From M3007 sp044347755 (GTDB taxonomy: Bacteria > Bacteroidota > Bacteroidia > Chitinophagales > Saprospiraceae), in NCBI GenBank assembly GCA_044347755.1, contig JBIKUE010000012.1, forward strand, positions 1-64,000: 64,000 bases of DNA. The letters are read 5' to 3'. Under the pieces are notes generated by a model that worked only from the letters and a program-made list of their open reading frames with translations, was not told where the DNA came from and did no database searches. This document shows positions 43,501-51,511 of this stretch, piece after piece. How positions within the stretch are numbered: the first letter of the stretch is position 1; every line of letters begins with the position of its first letter. A program made the position numbers and the translations under genes.

Positions 43501-45159
43501 CCGTACACGAGCTATGCCTGGACGCCACAAACACCGCCATTGCCAAACTCTTCTGTTATCTTCAATGTGGCAGCTGGCACCTATACAGTAACTGTTACGG
43601 ATAATGTAGGCTGTACCCTGGTTGGAACATTCCAACTGGATGAACCACCTGCCATCGTAAATACCTTTAGCCCGGCAGTAACCGCAAGGGTCTCTTGCTT
43701 TGGCATCTGCGATGGAGAAGCAACGCCGATTGTTCAATACAATAGTGTTCCGCCAACTTCCGGTATTTTCACCTTCCAGTGGAGCGATGGATCTTCAGAT
43801 TCTTTGCGGAATACCTTGTGTGCAGGTCTCAATTTTGTGACCATTACGGATGGTGACAATTGCTTTGTGGTGGATACCGTTGACATTACCACGCCACCTC
43901 AAATTTCAGGCACCACCACCACCACTGATGCACTTTGCTTCGGTGATGATACTGGTACCGCATCTGTATCACCAGCTGGAGGCAATGGCAGCCCATACAC
44001 TTTTGTATGGAATACAGGTGCTACTACCGCCAATGTGACCGGACTTCAGGCAGGACCATTTACGGTTACCATCACAGATAAGGATGGCTGTACCAATTCC
44101 ATAAATAATATCATCGTTGGGCAGCCCGGAGAAATTGCTTTGAATACAAACTCGGAAAATCCAAACTGCTTCGGAGGGAACAATGGTCAGATTACGGTGA
44201 ATGTCAATGGTGGCGTGCCAAACTATTCCTACTTATGGGAAGATGAAGATGGAGACCAAATCAGTAATAACCAAATTGCTGAAATGCTTACTTCCGGTAC
44301 TTATTTCGTTACGGTTACGGATGGTAATGGCTGTACATCAACCACCTCTGGTTTGATCACAGATCCAGCAGCTGTAGTTGGCGAGATTGAGCCTATTGCC
44401 CCTCTGGCATGTAATGGGGATGAAACGGTGTTGAATATTCTGTCGATCTCTGGCGGTTCCGGCGGTCCATTTAGCTTCAGTGTTGACTTTGGTGCCGTTT
44501 TGGATCCAACGTTCCCGGTTACTATTGGTGGCGGCTGGCACTACATCACCTACATTGATGTAAAGGATTGCGCCATTACAGATTCTATTTTTGTTTTAGA
44601 GCCAGATCCGATTAAGGTTGAATTTGATCCGCTGGAAATTGAAGTTGAACTGGGTGAATATGCAAACCTTAACCCAATTCTTAGCAATGTAGCGTCAGTA
44701 GAAAGCTTTACCTGGACAAATCCGCAAGGATTGGTGAATCCAGATACGCTTTACGCCACGGCATACACCTTCGATAATGAGTCATTTACCCTCACCGTTG
44801 TAGACTCTTCCGGCTGTTCAGGTTCCGGTACCGTTTATATTGTTGTTGACCCAAATCGCAATGTTTATATCCCGAACGTGTTCATTCCGGCAAATCCAAG
44901 TGGATTGAATGATCACTTTAATGTGAATGTTGGCCTGGGCGTTGAAGTGGTGAATTTCATGCGCGTATATGATCGCTGGGGCGAGTTGGTTTATCTGCGC
45001 GAAAGCTTCTACCCGAACAACGACAACCTTTCAGAAGGATGGGATGGACGATATAACGGCGACTTTGTGAATCCAGGAGTGTTCGTCTATATCGTAGAAG
45101 TCAAATTCCTCGATGGACGTGTTCTGCTTTATCGCGGTGATGTGACCGTTATCAGATAA
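40501..45159 (+). CDS. Giant secreted SprB-repeat protein with cohesin-like domain and T9SS type B C-terminus
   Basis: A 1552-aa surface protein. The signal peptide is MHRLLIPLFSCLFLGAPALL, ending LRAQ; the ATG at 40501 is chosen for that reason. Residues about 20-310 are an unassigned N-terminal region. Residues about 315-460 look like a cohesin-type domain (LTFPDTIVPPGGTVCIPVTV, FSITWDETVLDYIDL). About ten SprB-like repeats follow, each with a Cys-x-Gly start and an ending such as TDxNGC. The C-terminus (VYIPNVFIPANPSGLNDHF, VYDRWGELVYLRE, GDVTVIR) is the T9SS type B signal. It is probably a long adhesin of the SprB type, like the one at 29147 but with different N-terminal domains. Confidence 0.92.
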   Translation: MHRLLIPLFSCLFLGAPALLRAQTPHEIKYLPFDPKQIKLTPTGSETPCGNAGTYTFGQFLGSSNDPAPSPIFLCFGDSLEVIHNGDADLSGDPQVGTTPGIAYAFYTCPPTVTGPTLQDVATIPGPGDPCVQPGSATGLYITQAVPNGGSTWFFNSGTLQNTFNMGQPVSIYFAPITVDDFANNNFESAQVGFPPGPCIAVNTAAAFEVVYLNEITATGISSNFGNDCLGRFTVRGGFPQYNPGNAVYDIDIFLTSNPNVKAIVHTSASNLFHLSSVAFSVPQAGNYTVVISDGKSCPATFTIDMNVCNPSDNVTLTFPDTIVPPGGTVCIPVTVQNFAILSGSFSITWDETVLDYIDLQNVNPVIDTVFSQAANLNTQQTSLGFLGVQIFNNVNPTTIFIPDGSTLFEICFTAIGGLGDCSGLGVINNPTGIALEDEMGQNLALTVDTGQVCIAFQPLSFTVAVTDTTCLGEALLTITPSGGVPPFDVTVAENAPTGPTYSDFGLTPGDVFQVPNVGSTNNTPVTYDICVIDNNGAGATQCTTIVVNIPRLGAQINFAQEPLCNGQSTGIISAVVLKGGVTVNNPGTNYTYMWAPAALTVQNSQVQNGVPAGLYTVTVTDLSTGCSEVASGTLGQPAPLSSNSVVVNPASCSGICDGIITYEAEGGVPFPGPAYQYAWENLSNNISVVSGTDNPIVLANVCAGDYQITFTDSRGCTATEVVTVTDLRELGVNQNVIQNVSCFGGNNGAITLSVTETVPTGNAYTATWTPVGGNSGGVSPNFAYSGLTAGTYIFNAVDNLGCSVSDTIMITQPAQLRIDSLGQSNPICAQPNSGSIAINAAGGTGFGTYIFNWNPPATNVQNPSGLPFGMYTVTVTDANNCSITRTFNLLEPTPPNISVTQTPLKCGGDGALTASSPSGLIYVWKDINGVVIDSTQTIDSLIGGDYVITVLDPGGCIGMDTFTLAGVIPMSFSDTTLSQPTCNGFSDGDIAIGIQDGQPPYTSYAWTPQTPPLPNSSVIFNVAAGTYTVTVTDNVGCTLVGTFQLDEPPAIVNTFSPAVTARVSCFGICDGEATPIVQYNSVPPTSGIFTFQWSDGSSDSLRNTLCAGLNFVTITDGDNCFVVDTVDITTPPQISGTTTTTDALCFGDDTGTASVSPAGGNGSPYTFVWNTGATTANVTGLQAGPFTVTITDKDGCTNSINNIIVGQPGEIALNTNSENPNCFGGNNGQITVNVNGGVPNYSYLWEDEDGDQISNNQIAEMLTSGTYFVTVTDGNGCTSTTSGLITDPAAVVGEIEPIAPLACNGDETVLNILSISGGSGGPFSFSVDFGAVLDPTFPVTIGGGWHYITYIDVKDCAITDSIFVLEPDPIKVEFDPLEIEVELGEYANLNPILSNVASVESFTWTNPQGLVNPDTLYATAYTFDNESFTLTVVDSSGCSGSGTVYIVVDPNRNVYIPNVFIPANPSGLNDHFNVNVGLGVEVVNFMRVYDRWGELVYLRESFYPNNDNLSEGWDGRYNGDFVNPGVFVYIVEVKFLDGRVLLYRGDVTVIR

Positions 45160-45187
45160 AGATTGACTTGTCTGTAACTACATAAAA

Positions 45188-45223
45188 AAGAGCCGCTATT
45201 GGATTATCACGATAGCGGCTCTT
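45188..45223. terminator. Bidirectional terminator
   Basis: AAGAGCCGCTAT (45188-45199) and ATAGCGGCTCTT (45212-45223) form a perfect 12-bp stem between the convergent giant gene (stop 45159) and the gene ending at 45260. A-rich sequence precedes and T-rich sequence follows the stem. Confidence 0.85.
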
Positions 45224-45259
45224 CTGTTTTTATGGTTTTGAACTTAATTGACCGTTAAC

Positions 45260-46504
45260 TTATTCTCCATGGTCACCTTTGAACGGATGCCGGGGTAACC
45301 ACTCCTCTACAGGCTTTAGATAATCCAGAATGGTGGGTACAAATTTGTTGGCCACCGAATTTTGATGTCGGAGATAGCAAAGTAAATCGTGCGCAACAGC
45401 TCCAACGGAACTCTTGATTTCCAGAGCAGTGCGTGCAAAAACGATTTGTTTGCTCTTGGAAGCAATGCCCAGTGAAACAATATCGTAGAGAATATTCAGG
45501 TAAAGCTGATAATCATGATTCAACGCTTTTTCATAACCCAGGAAATGAGCCTCCAGTTCATCATGATTTTGGATGGTGGTATAAAAGGCTACTAATTTAC
45601 CATCCAGATAATAGGCAAACATCTGAAAGTGTTCCCCAAGGTCTTTTTTTAAGGCCGCCAGGTATTGCTCATTCAAGTCAACCATATTAAACCCGGCATT
45701 ATTGGCTATGTCTTTATAAAGACGATAGATCAACGGCAGTTCTGCAACGATCTCTGAATAACTCAGGTTACGCTTTTCAATACCATCCAGTTTTTTAAAA
45801 GCCCGCTTTGCCCTCGTGCGGTATTTTGTGGACATCGCATTCAAGTATTCGTCCTGACTTTTATAGGGTAAGTCCAGAATCATGTTAGGCTGGATCTCAA
45901 ATTCGGTAAATCCTTTGTTGATTAGGTGTTGTCCATGGTTTTGTTGGGCAGGAGCAATATCTTTAACCAGAATGACGGGCATTTTCACACCTTCTCTTCC
46001 CATGATGTCTACTACTTCATCTAAAGCGGTTTCAAGCGTCTTAACAGCCGCATCTTTATTAATTTCCGGGTTAAAATAGTAGCCATGCTCTCCGGTAAGG
46101 AGCATATTGCCACAAATTAAAATATCTGCTGCCGCCTTGCCAGCTACCCATTTTTTGAACCATTTAGATAGCCCTCCGAAAAAACAAGGGTCCTTACGGG
46201 ATACGTCCAAGTCTGCTATGTTATCATCTCCTTTAAAATACTTGATCTGGCAGAGTGCTACCCCAACTGGTCTGTCTTGCTGGTAAAAAACCAGGTAACC
46301 AAACCGCATTCCCAATGGCGGGTTGGTTTCAACAATACGAAGGTAACTGCGCTGTAAAAACAGATCGTGTTCGGGAGCTGCCTGATCCCAATCTTTACCG
46401 GCAGCATCTATGCTCCGAAAAAAACTATATCGAAGGGAGTTTTCCAAAAGGATATTGTGTGTTAACTCCGGTGATGAAATCGCTGTTGGTTCCGTTCTCG
46501 TCAT
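45260..46504 (-). CDS. GNAT/FemAB-like acyltransferase-fold protein
   Basis: A 414-aa protein with a FemAB/peptidoglycan-type GNAT-like layout. RYSFFRSIDAAGKDWDQAAP and the pattern FLQRSYLRIVE begin the fold. A second GNAT-like half contains the segment EYLNAMSTKYRTRAKRAFKK and the substrate-side segment FYTTIQNHDELEAHFLGYE. It resembles the PF04339/FemAB-type proteins, which attach amino acids or acyl groups. The substrate is unknown. It is the last gene of a long minus-strand run, 49 nt after the inorganic pyrophosphatase. No signal peptide is seen. Confidence 0.7.
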   Translation of the reverse strand: MTRTEPTAISSPELTHNILLENSLRYSFFRSIDAAGKDWDQAAPEHDLFLQRSYLRIVETNPPLGMRFGYLVFYQQDRPVGVALCQIKYFKGDDNIADLDVSRKDPCFFGGLSKWFKKWVAGKAAADILICGNMLLTGEHGYYFNPEINKDAAVKTLETALDEVVDIMGREGVKMPVILVKDIAPAQQNHGQHLINKGFTEFEIQPNMILDLPYKSQDEYLNAMSTKYRTRAKRAFKKLDGIEKRNLSYSEIVAELPLIYRLYKDIANNAGFNMVDLNEQYLAALKKDLGEHFQMFAYYLDGKLVAFYTTIQNHDELEAHFLGYEKALNHDYQLYLNILYDIVSLGIASKSKQIVFARTALEIKSSVGAVAHDLLCYLRHQNSVANKFVPTILDYLKPVEEWLPRHPFKGDHGE

Positions 46505-46553
46505 ATAGCAGAAGGTAGGTCAAAAGAACACACCTTCTTATAAATGGTTGTAA

Positions 46554-47093
46554 TCATTCTACCAACTGCCACTTTTTAACTTCCTGTATGGCCACTTTTT
46601 CGTCTGCCCATCCCATGAGCGTCATGGTTCCAAGGCCATCATAATATACGAAAAATTGCTCTAAAATATGTCTGATAGCGCTGTAATCCCGCTGAAACTC
46701 AAGCCAATTGGTTGCACGGATAATACGTTTTTCTGGGTCTGCCGGGATGGCCAGTACCTTGTGGTCCTGTTCTCCCAAATCTTTTAGCAGCAATAATCCA
46801 ATTGGCTGTACTTCTACTACAGTGCCGGTGGGTATGTGTTCTGCCAGAATCAATACATCCAGTGGGTCGCCATCCCCTCCAAGATCCTTGGTCATTTTAG
46901 TAGAAGGAATAAAGCCGTAGTTCACCGGATATGACATGAAATCAACCTTGCGAACCTTCCCATCCCTGATATCTGGCTGAAATTGTTGCAATTGCTTGTT
47001 GTATTCATACTTGGTATTTGTTCCGGCAGGAATCTCCACAACACCTTGTAGGAATCCATTGGCTGAAAAAGAGGGTAGGGTAAGGTGGTTCAT
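46554..47093 (-). CDS. ppa: Inorganic pyrophosphatase, family I
   Basis: A 179-aa soluble enzyme that splits pyrophosphate, pulling biosynthetic reactions forward. The metal-binding signature is Asp74-Gly-Asp76-Pro-Leu-Asp79 (GGDGDPLDVLIL), and the N-terminal IPAGTNTKYEYNK and the FMSYPVNYGFIPST stretch fit the family. Length is typical. It starts at the ATG at 47093, 5 nt after the glycosyltransferase gene, so they are very likely on one mRNA. Confidence 0.96.
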   Translation of the reverse strand: MNHLTLPSFSANGFLQGVVEIPAGTNTKYEYNKQLQQFQPDIRDGKVRKVDFMSYPVNYGFIPSTKMTKDLGGDGDPLDVLILAEHIPTGTVVEVQPIGLLLLKDLGEQDHKVLAIPADPEKRIIRATNWLEFQRDYSAIRHILEQFFVYYDGLGTMTLMGWADEKVAIQEVKKWQLVE

Positions 47094-47098
47094 AGGGG

Positions 47099-48034
47099 TT
47101 AGATTTCTTTTTCTACCAGATAGTTGTTTCGGATACTGGAGTTGCGGTTGATCATTTCTGCCAAAAAGCCGGTAAGGAACAACTGGGTCCCTACTACAAG
47201 TGCCAAAATGCCAAAAAAGAATAACGGACGGTCAGCCATGCCATATTCCTGATGTACCGTTTTGGTATAGGTAAGGTATGCCAGAATGATAAAACCCAAC
47301 ATAAACGACAGGATTCCCAAGGTACCAAAGAAATGCATGGGCCTTTTTCCGAACCTCCCAACAAAAGAGATGCTCATCAGATCCAGCGGGCCATTGATAA
47401 ACCGCTCAAAACCACCAAACTTGGTTATACCATATTGACGCGGTCGATGCTCCACTACTTTTTCACCTATTTTGGTAAAGCCGGCCCATTTGGCAATGAC
47501 GGGAATGTACCTGTGCATTTCACCATATACCTCAATGGTTTTTACAACATCCGACCGATATGCCTTTAACCCACAGTTAAAATCATGCAGATGAATGCCA
47601 CTCATCCAGCGTGTTACCGCATTGTATAACTTGGTCGGGATGGTTTTACTCATTGGGTCGTGCCGAACTTTCTTCCACCCACTTACCAGATCAAATCCTT
47701 CCTCTGAAATCAACCGGTAAAGCTCTGGTATTTCATCTGGGCTATCCTGAAGGTCGGCGTCCATGGTAATGACAACGTCACCGCTGGAAGCCTGAAATCC
47801 GGTATGCAGGCCGGCAGACTTGCCATAATTCCGCCGGAACTTAATCCCTCTAACATTTGAATTGAGGCTTTTCAATTGTTCTATTACGCGCCATGACTTA
47901 TCAGTACTTCCATCATCCACCATGATGATTTCATAAGAAAAACGATGCTGCTCGCAAACCCGGCGAATCCAGGCTTCCAATTCCGGAAGGCTATCTTCCT
48001 CGTTTTTCAAAGGAATTACAATCGAAATCTGCAT
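47099..48034 (-). CDS. Membrane glycosyltransferase family 2 (polyisoprenyl-phosphate type)
   Basis: A 311-aa GT2 of the DPM1/GtrB/ArnC-like kind. The N-terminal catalytic domain has ISIVIPLKNEEDSLPELEAW, IIMVDDGSTDKSW and VVITMDADLQDSPDEIPEL, where DAD is the metal-binding motif. Two C-terminal membrane helices follow (about residues 230-252 and 265-290). Such enzymes place a sugar on a lipid carrier for later transfer. It starts 2 nt after the methyltransferase gene and is followed by ppa after 5 nt, so it is part of the operon. Confidence 0.92.
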   Translation of the reverse strand: MQISIVIPLKNEEDSLPELEAWIRRVCEQHRFSYEIIMVDDGSTDKSWRVIEQLKSLNSNVRGIKFRRNYGKSAGLHTGFQASSGDVVITMDADLQDSPDEIPELYRLISEEGFDLVSGWKKVRHDPMSKTIPTKLYNAVTRWMSGIHLHDFNCGLKAYRSDVVKTIEVYGEMHRYIPVIAKWAGFTKIGEKVVEHRPRQYGITKFGGFERFINGPLDLMSISFVGRFGKRPMHFFGTLGILSFMLGFIILAYLTYTKTVHQEYGMADRPLFFFGILALVVGTQLFLTGFLAEMINRNSSIRNNYLVEKEI

Positions 48035-48036
48035 AC

Positions 48037-48771
48037 TTAAAGGTCAAATTTAGTAAGTGGATTCGGCCTGATTTGGGACTTTTCTACAGCCGGATCTCTG
48101 TCAACATATACTGGAAGCAAGTCGGCCGAGTCTTTGTCTATGACAATAGCTTGTTGCCTGCTATAACTTTTTTCTTTCAGCATCACTTTCCACCGCTCAA
48201 ACAATTGTTGCTGCTCAGCTTCACTGAACTTGCTTTTTTGATCGTAAAATCCTTCAGCTGCGCGTTGGCGCCGGGCTTCAAATAAGGTCACGGCACATGC
48301 CACAGAAATATTGAGGCTTTCCGCAAATCCAACCTGAGGTATAATGAAGTTGCCATCCGCATAAGCCAATGCCTCTTCACTAACGCCTTCATCTTCATTG
48401 CCAAACAAGAAGGCGGTTGGGACAGAAAGGTCCAATTCATACAAAGATTTGCTTTTAGCGCCTAAACTGGTGGCTAAAATGCGTCCGTAGCGCTTTTTGA
48501 CTCGACTAAAACACTCCTCCATATCCTCAAAAACATAGACATCCATCCATTTAAAGGTGCCGGCAGAAGTTCTCTTGCCCAGGATCAGCCCGCGCTTGTC
48601 CAGATACTTTTTGGTATACAACACAAAAACCTCCCGAATTCCAATAGCATCACAGGAGCGCAATACAGCGCTGATGTTTAACGGATCAAAAATATTCTCC
48701 AAAATGACCGTCAGGTCTGGCTGTGATTGCCGAATGACGGACCGGATTTTTTGTTCGCGGGATGGGTTCAC
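48037..48771 (-). CDS. trmH: SpoU/TrmH-type RNA 2'-O-methyltransferase
   Basis: A 244-aa SPOUT-family methyltransferase. Motif 1 is LENIFDPLNISAVLRSCDA, motif 2 is TAFLFGNEDEGVS and motif 3 is IPQVGFAESLNISVACAVTLFE, which forms the trefoil knot and binds S-adenosylmethionine. It methylates a ribose in tRNA or rRNA; TrmH (tRNA Gm18) is the best guess by layout, with another SpoU target possible. It is encoded 66 nt after the PBP1-like gene and 2 nt before the glycosyltransferase gene. Confidence 0.88.
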   Translation of the reverse strand: MNPSREQKIRSVIRQSQPDLTVILENIFDPLNISAVLRSCDAIGIREVFVLYTKKYLDKRGLILGKRTSAGTFKWMDVYVFEDMEECFSRVKKRYGRILATSLGAKSKSLYELDLSVPTAFLFGNEDEGVSEEALAYADGNFIIPQVGFAESLNISVACAVTLFEARRQRAAEGFYDQKSKFSEAEQQQLFERWKVMLKEKSYSRQQAIVIDKDSADLLPVYVDRDPAVEKSQIRPNPLTKFDL

Positions 48772-48837
48772 TTGCTAATAGCTTTCAATAATGGGAATAG
48801 AGGTCCAGGTAAAGCAATTGGTTGTCTAATTGGTTAT

Positions 48838-50157
48838 TTATTCTACCGGCTCATACTGAAATTGGTTAAATCTGAGCAGGTGCACAAAGGTGTTTTCCCA
48901 GTAATCAGGCTGGTTTGTTCCCTGATCAAGCCCACCTGAAGCGAATATTTTGGAAAACACAAATCGCCCGCGCAAGGTATTGGCTTTTTCTGAACTCAAA
49001 TGTTCCGGAAAAGACAAACCATACTTGTCCAGCATACGTCCAACAAATAAGGTCACATCATATCCATTGAATGCATCCTCATCCGGCAAAGAGCCTGTTG
49101 TATCATAGAACTTTTGCTGAAATACCTTGACTTCAGAAACACCATAATCCTGCCAGCTTGCGGCCGTGATATGTACATTTAGTTGACTTAAATACTCTGG
49201 CTCAATGGCTTCAAAATTACGCCATTGAGGCATCCCGTATACTTCTACCTGGTTACTGCCTTTGATTTCTTTTAACTTACGCATGAAGGCCATGATAAAG
49301 TCCTGATTAGCCCAGGAAGGCAATACGAATATCGATGTACGCCCGGCGCGCAGGTGTTTTTTCAAATCAACTTTGTCAAACCCTTTGCTGTCGTCTGGAA
49401 CGATTACTTCGTTGAAACGGGTCGTGCCACCCAATGCTGTATTGGCATCTTGGAAATAGGGCAAGCGATCAGCTTCCTTTTCTTTACAAATCAAGGTAAC
49501 TGCATCAGCCTTATGCCGTTTGCGAATGTATCTTGTAATGGTTTCACAGTGTGAACGCAAAGAGGGGTTGATTTGAATAAATCCCGGGTTGTCGTGCGTC
49601 AGGTCTGTTGATGGAGATTCCGGCGAAACCAATATTTTTTTATGCTGCTTTGCCCAGTCAGCAAACATAGAAACATGGGAGGCGCGTACCGGGCCGATAA
49701 AAACAGTTGATTTTTCAAGACGACTGTTTTTCATTAGTTTTTCGAAATCCGTATCATTTGCCTGTGTGTCCCAAATATTAACCATTAATTGCAGCGAGGT
49801 TTCTGCGCTCAATTGTTCCAGGGCTATTTTGGCGCCAGCATAAAATTGTAATGCAAGCCTGCTTTTTTCAGGTATTTCCTCTCCGGTTACCTGATTGCTC
49901 AGGAAGGGTAACAGGAAACCAATATGGTAAGTGCCACCTGCGGGTTTGTTGCCGCCCGGCTGACCAGATGATTGGCCAATAGGAGGCTTGCCACCGTTGG
50001 AAGGAGTCCAGCGAATGGTATCCATTGGTGTGTTTTTACCTGGAGTTGATTTTCCGGGTAAATTAGGGCGCGCTGGTGCGCCTGAACGACGGGTGGCATC
50101 ACAGGCAATAATCAGTAATACGGCCAGGCATTGAAGGAAAAGGATATACTTTTTCAT
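48838..50157 (-). CDS. Periplasmic-binding-protein-like (PBP1) lipoprotein
   Basis: A 439-aa protein with a lipobox (LLIIACDAT), so a lipid-anchored periplasmic protein, then a Pro/Gly/Asn-rich linker. The rest is a type I periplasmic binding fold like branched-chain amino-acid binders (YHIGFLLPFLSNQV, KIALEQLSAE, STVFIGPVRASHVSMFADW, KILVSPESPSTDLT, SYLFVLPSWANQ-like). I chose the ATG at 50157 to place the lipobox; the frame goes on to 50202. No ABC permease or ATPase gene is near, so it is unlikely to be a normal transporter subunit; a sensor or cell-wall role (LpoA-like) is possible. Confidence 0.82.
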   Translation of the reverse strand: MKKYILFLQCLAVLLIIACDATRRSGAPARPNLPGKSTPGKNTPMDTIRWTPSNGGKPPIGQSSGQPGGNKPAGGTYHIGFLLPFLSNQVTGEEIPEKSRLALQFYAGAKIALEQLSAETSLQLMVNIWDTQANDTDFEKLMKNSRLEKSTVFIGPVRASHVSMFADWAKQHKKILVSPESPSTDLTHDNPGFIQINPSLRSHCETITRYIRKRHKADAVTLICKEKEADRLPYFQDANTALGGTTRFNEVIVPDDSKGFDKVDLKKHLRAGRTSIFVLPSWANQDFIMAFMRKLKEIKGSNQVEVYGMPQWRNFEAIEPEYLSQLNVHITAASWQDYGVSEVKVFQQKFYDTTGSLPDEDAFNGYDVTLFVGRMLDKYGLSFPEHLSSEKANTLRGRFVFSKIFASGGLDQGTNQPDYWENTFVHLLRFNQFQYEPVE

Positions 50158-50161
50158 AGGT

Positions 50162-50518
50162 TTATCCTCCGGCTTTTTTGGTTTGCTTGTATCCTGAATC
50201 AAGCAATAATTTTAGAATTTTATCTCGGTGGTCGCCCTGAACGATGATCAAGCCGTCTTTGGCATTGCCACCGGCGGCGCATTTGCTTTTGAGTACTTTT
50301 GCCAGAGCTTCCAAATCATGATCCGGGCCAATAAATCCCTTTACCAGGGTGGATTCCTTGCCTCCTTTTCCACGCTCAAGCCAAATCCGAAGAGACTGCT
50401 TTTCAGGAGCAGGACTTTCTACAGGGTCGGGCTCTGAATTTAAGTTAATATCCGGATTGGTTGAGAACACCAATCCACCCAGATCAGATAAAGAACCTAA
50501 AGGTTTTTGTTTGCTCAT
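50162..50518 (-). CDS. SUI1/eIF1-family protein (YciH-like)
   Basis: A 118-aa protein. The first half is a low-complexity acidic leader; the second half (about 45-115) is a SUI1-like domain (RIWLERGKGGKESTLVKGFIG, LKSKCAAGGNAKDGLIIVQG, DHRDKILKLLLDSGY). Relatives (YciH) help fidelity of translation initiation in some bacteria. It is encoded 13 nt after the lipid kinase and 4 nt before the PBP1-like gene, within the operon. Confidence 0.9.
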   Translation of the reverse strand: MSKQKPLGSLSDLGGLVFSTNPDINLNSEPDPVESPAPEKQSLRIWLERGKGGKESTLVKGFIGPDHDLEALAKVLKSKCAAGGNAKDGLIIVQGDHRDKILKLLLDSGYKQTKKAGG

Positions 50519-50531
50519 ACGGTTTGTGCGT

Positions 50532-51479
50532 CTAAGATTCTACTGATTTCACCTGTGGAACTAAAATGCGAAGGGCTGAAGGGGTGATTTCGAAATGAAG
50601 TTCCTCGGAAATTACCATCCCCTCTCCGTCGAGATGAATATATTGTTCGCCATCGGCCCTGATTACCACTTTTTTTGCCCTGTAGTGCTCCACAAAATCG
50701 GCCTCATAGATCTTATTCGTCAACATGGATGGTATGGCAGCAAAATACTGCCATCTTGGTGCATCTTTCAAAATGACAACTTCAAAAAATCCGTCATCCA
50801 GTAAGGCATCAGGCGCGATTTGAAAATTATATCCATACATCGGCCCATTGGCAATACTGATGGCAAAACAATTGCGCTTCAGTGTTTCCCCATCCAGTTG
50901 AATCGAACAAGGTTTAGAGGTATAGCTTAATCCAGCTTCCACAGATTTTAAAAAATAGGGCAAAAATCCTCTCCAATGGCTCCCCTTCATCATATTAGAC
51001 ACCAACCCATCAAATCCTACTCCGGCAATATTTACAAAGTGTCGACCATTCAGGGTGCCACAATCAATGGATTTTTCTTCAGCTGCATTAAGTTTTTTGA
51101 TCGCTTCATCGATATCGCGGCCATATCCCAGGTGCATGGCTAATCCATTGCCGGAACCGGCCGGAATGACACCAAGAATCGCTTTGGTGCCTACCAGAGC
51201 AGAGGCAACCTCATTTATGGAGCCATCCCCGCCAACCGCTACCACATATTCATAGCCTTCTTTGACGGCCTTTTTAGCCAGCTTGCTTGCATGACCGGCT
51301 TTTTTCGTCAACCAAATACCGTATTCAAATTTTTTGTGATTAAGGTGATTGTCAATGCTGTTCCTGATATGTTTTTGCAAATTGGTACCTGCCTTTGGGT
51401 TTACAATAAACACGATTCGTCGAGGACGTAACAGGTACGCCAGCAACTCGTTTTTTATGACAGGGTGTGATTCTTGCAT
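50532..51479 (-). CDS. Diacylglycerol/lipid kinase (YegS/DagK-like)
   Basis: A 315-aa lipid kinase. The nucleotide-binding motif is VVAVGGDGSINEVASAL, followed by GVIPAGSGNGLAMHLGYG, and the C-terminal domain has the segment FAISIANGPMYGYNFQIAPDA. It phosphorylates diacylglycerol or a similar lipid with ATP, at the inner membrane face. I chose the ATG at 51479; the upstream frame overlaps the rluD stop region. A 6-bp stem-loop (51492-51497/51505-51510) sits just before it. It is followed by the SUI1-like gene. Confidence 0.92.
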   Translation of the reverse strand: MQESHPVIKNELLAYLLRPRRIVFIVNPKAGTNLQKHIRNSIDNHLNHKKFEYGIWLTKKAGHASKLAKKAVKEGYEYVVAVGGDGSINEVASALVGTKAILGVIPAGSGNGLAMHLGYGRDIDEAIKKLNAAEEKSIDCGTLNGRHFVNIAGVGFDGLVSNMMKGSHWRGFLPYFLKSVEAGLSYTSKPCSIQLDGETLKRNCFAISIANGPMYGYNFQIAPDALLDDGFFEVVILKDAPRWQYFAAIPSMLTNKIYEADFVEHYRAKKVVIRADGEQYIHLDGEGMVISEELHFEITPSALRILVPQVKSVES

Positions 51480-51511
51480 ATAATTGTTTGCGGTGGAGAT
51501 AACATCCACCT

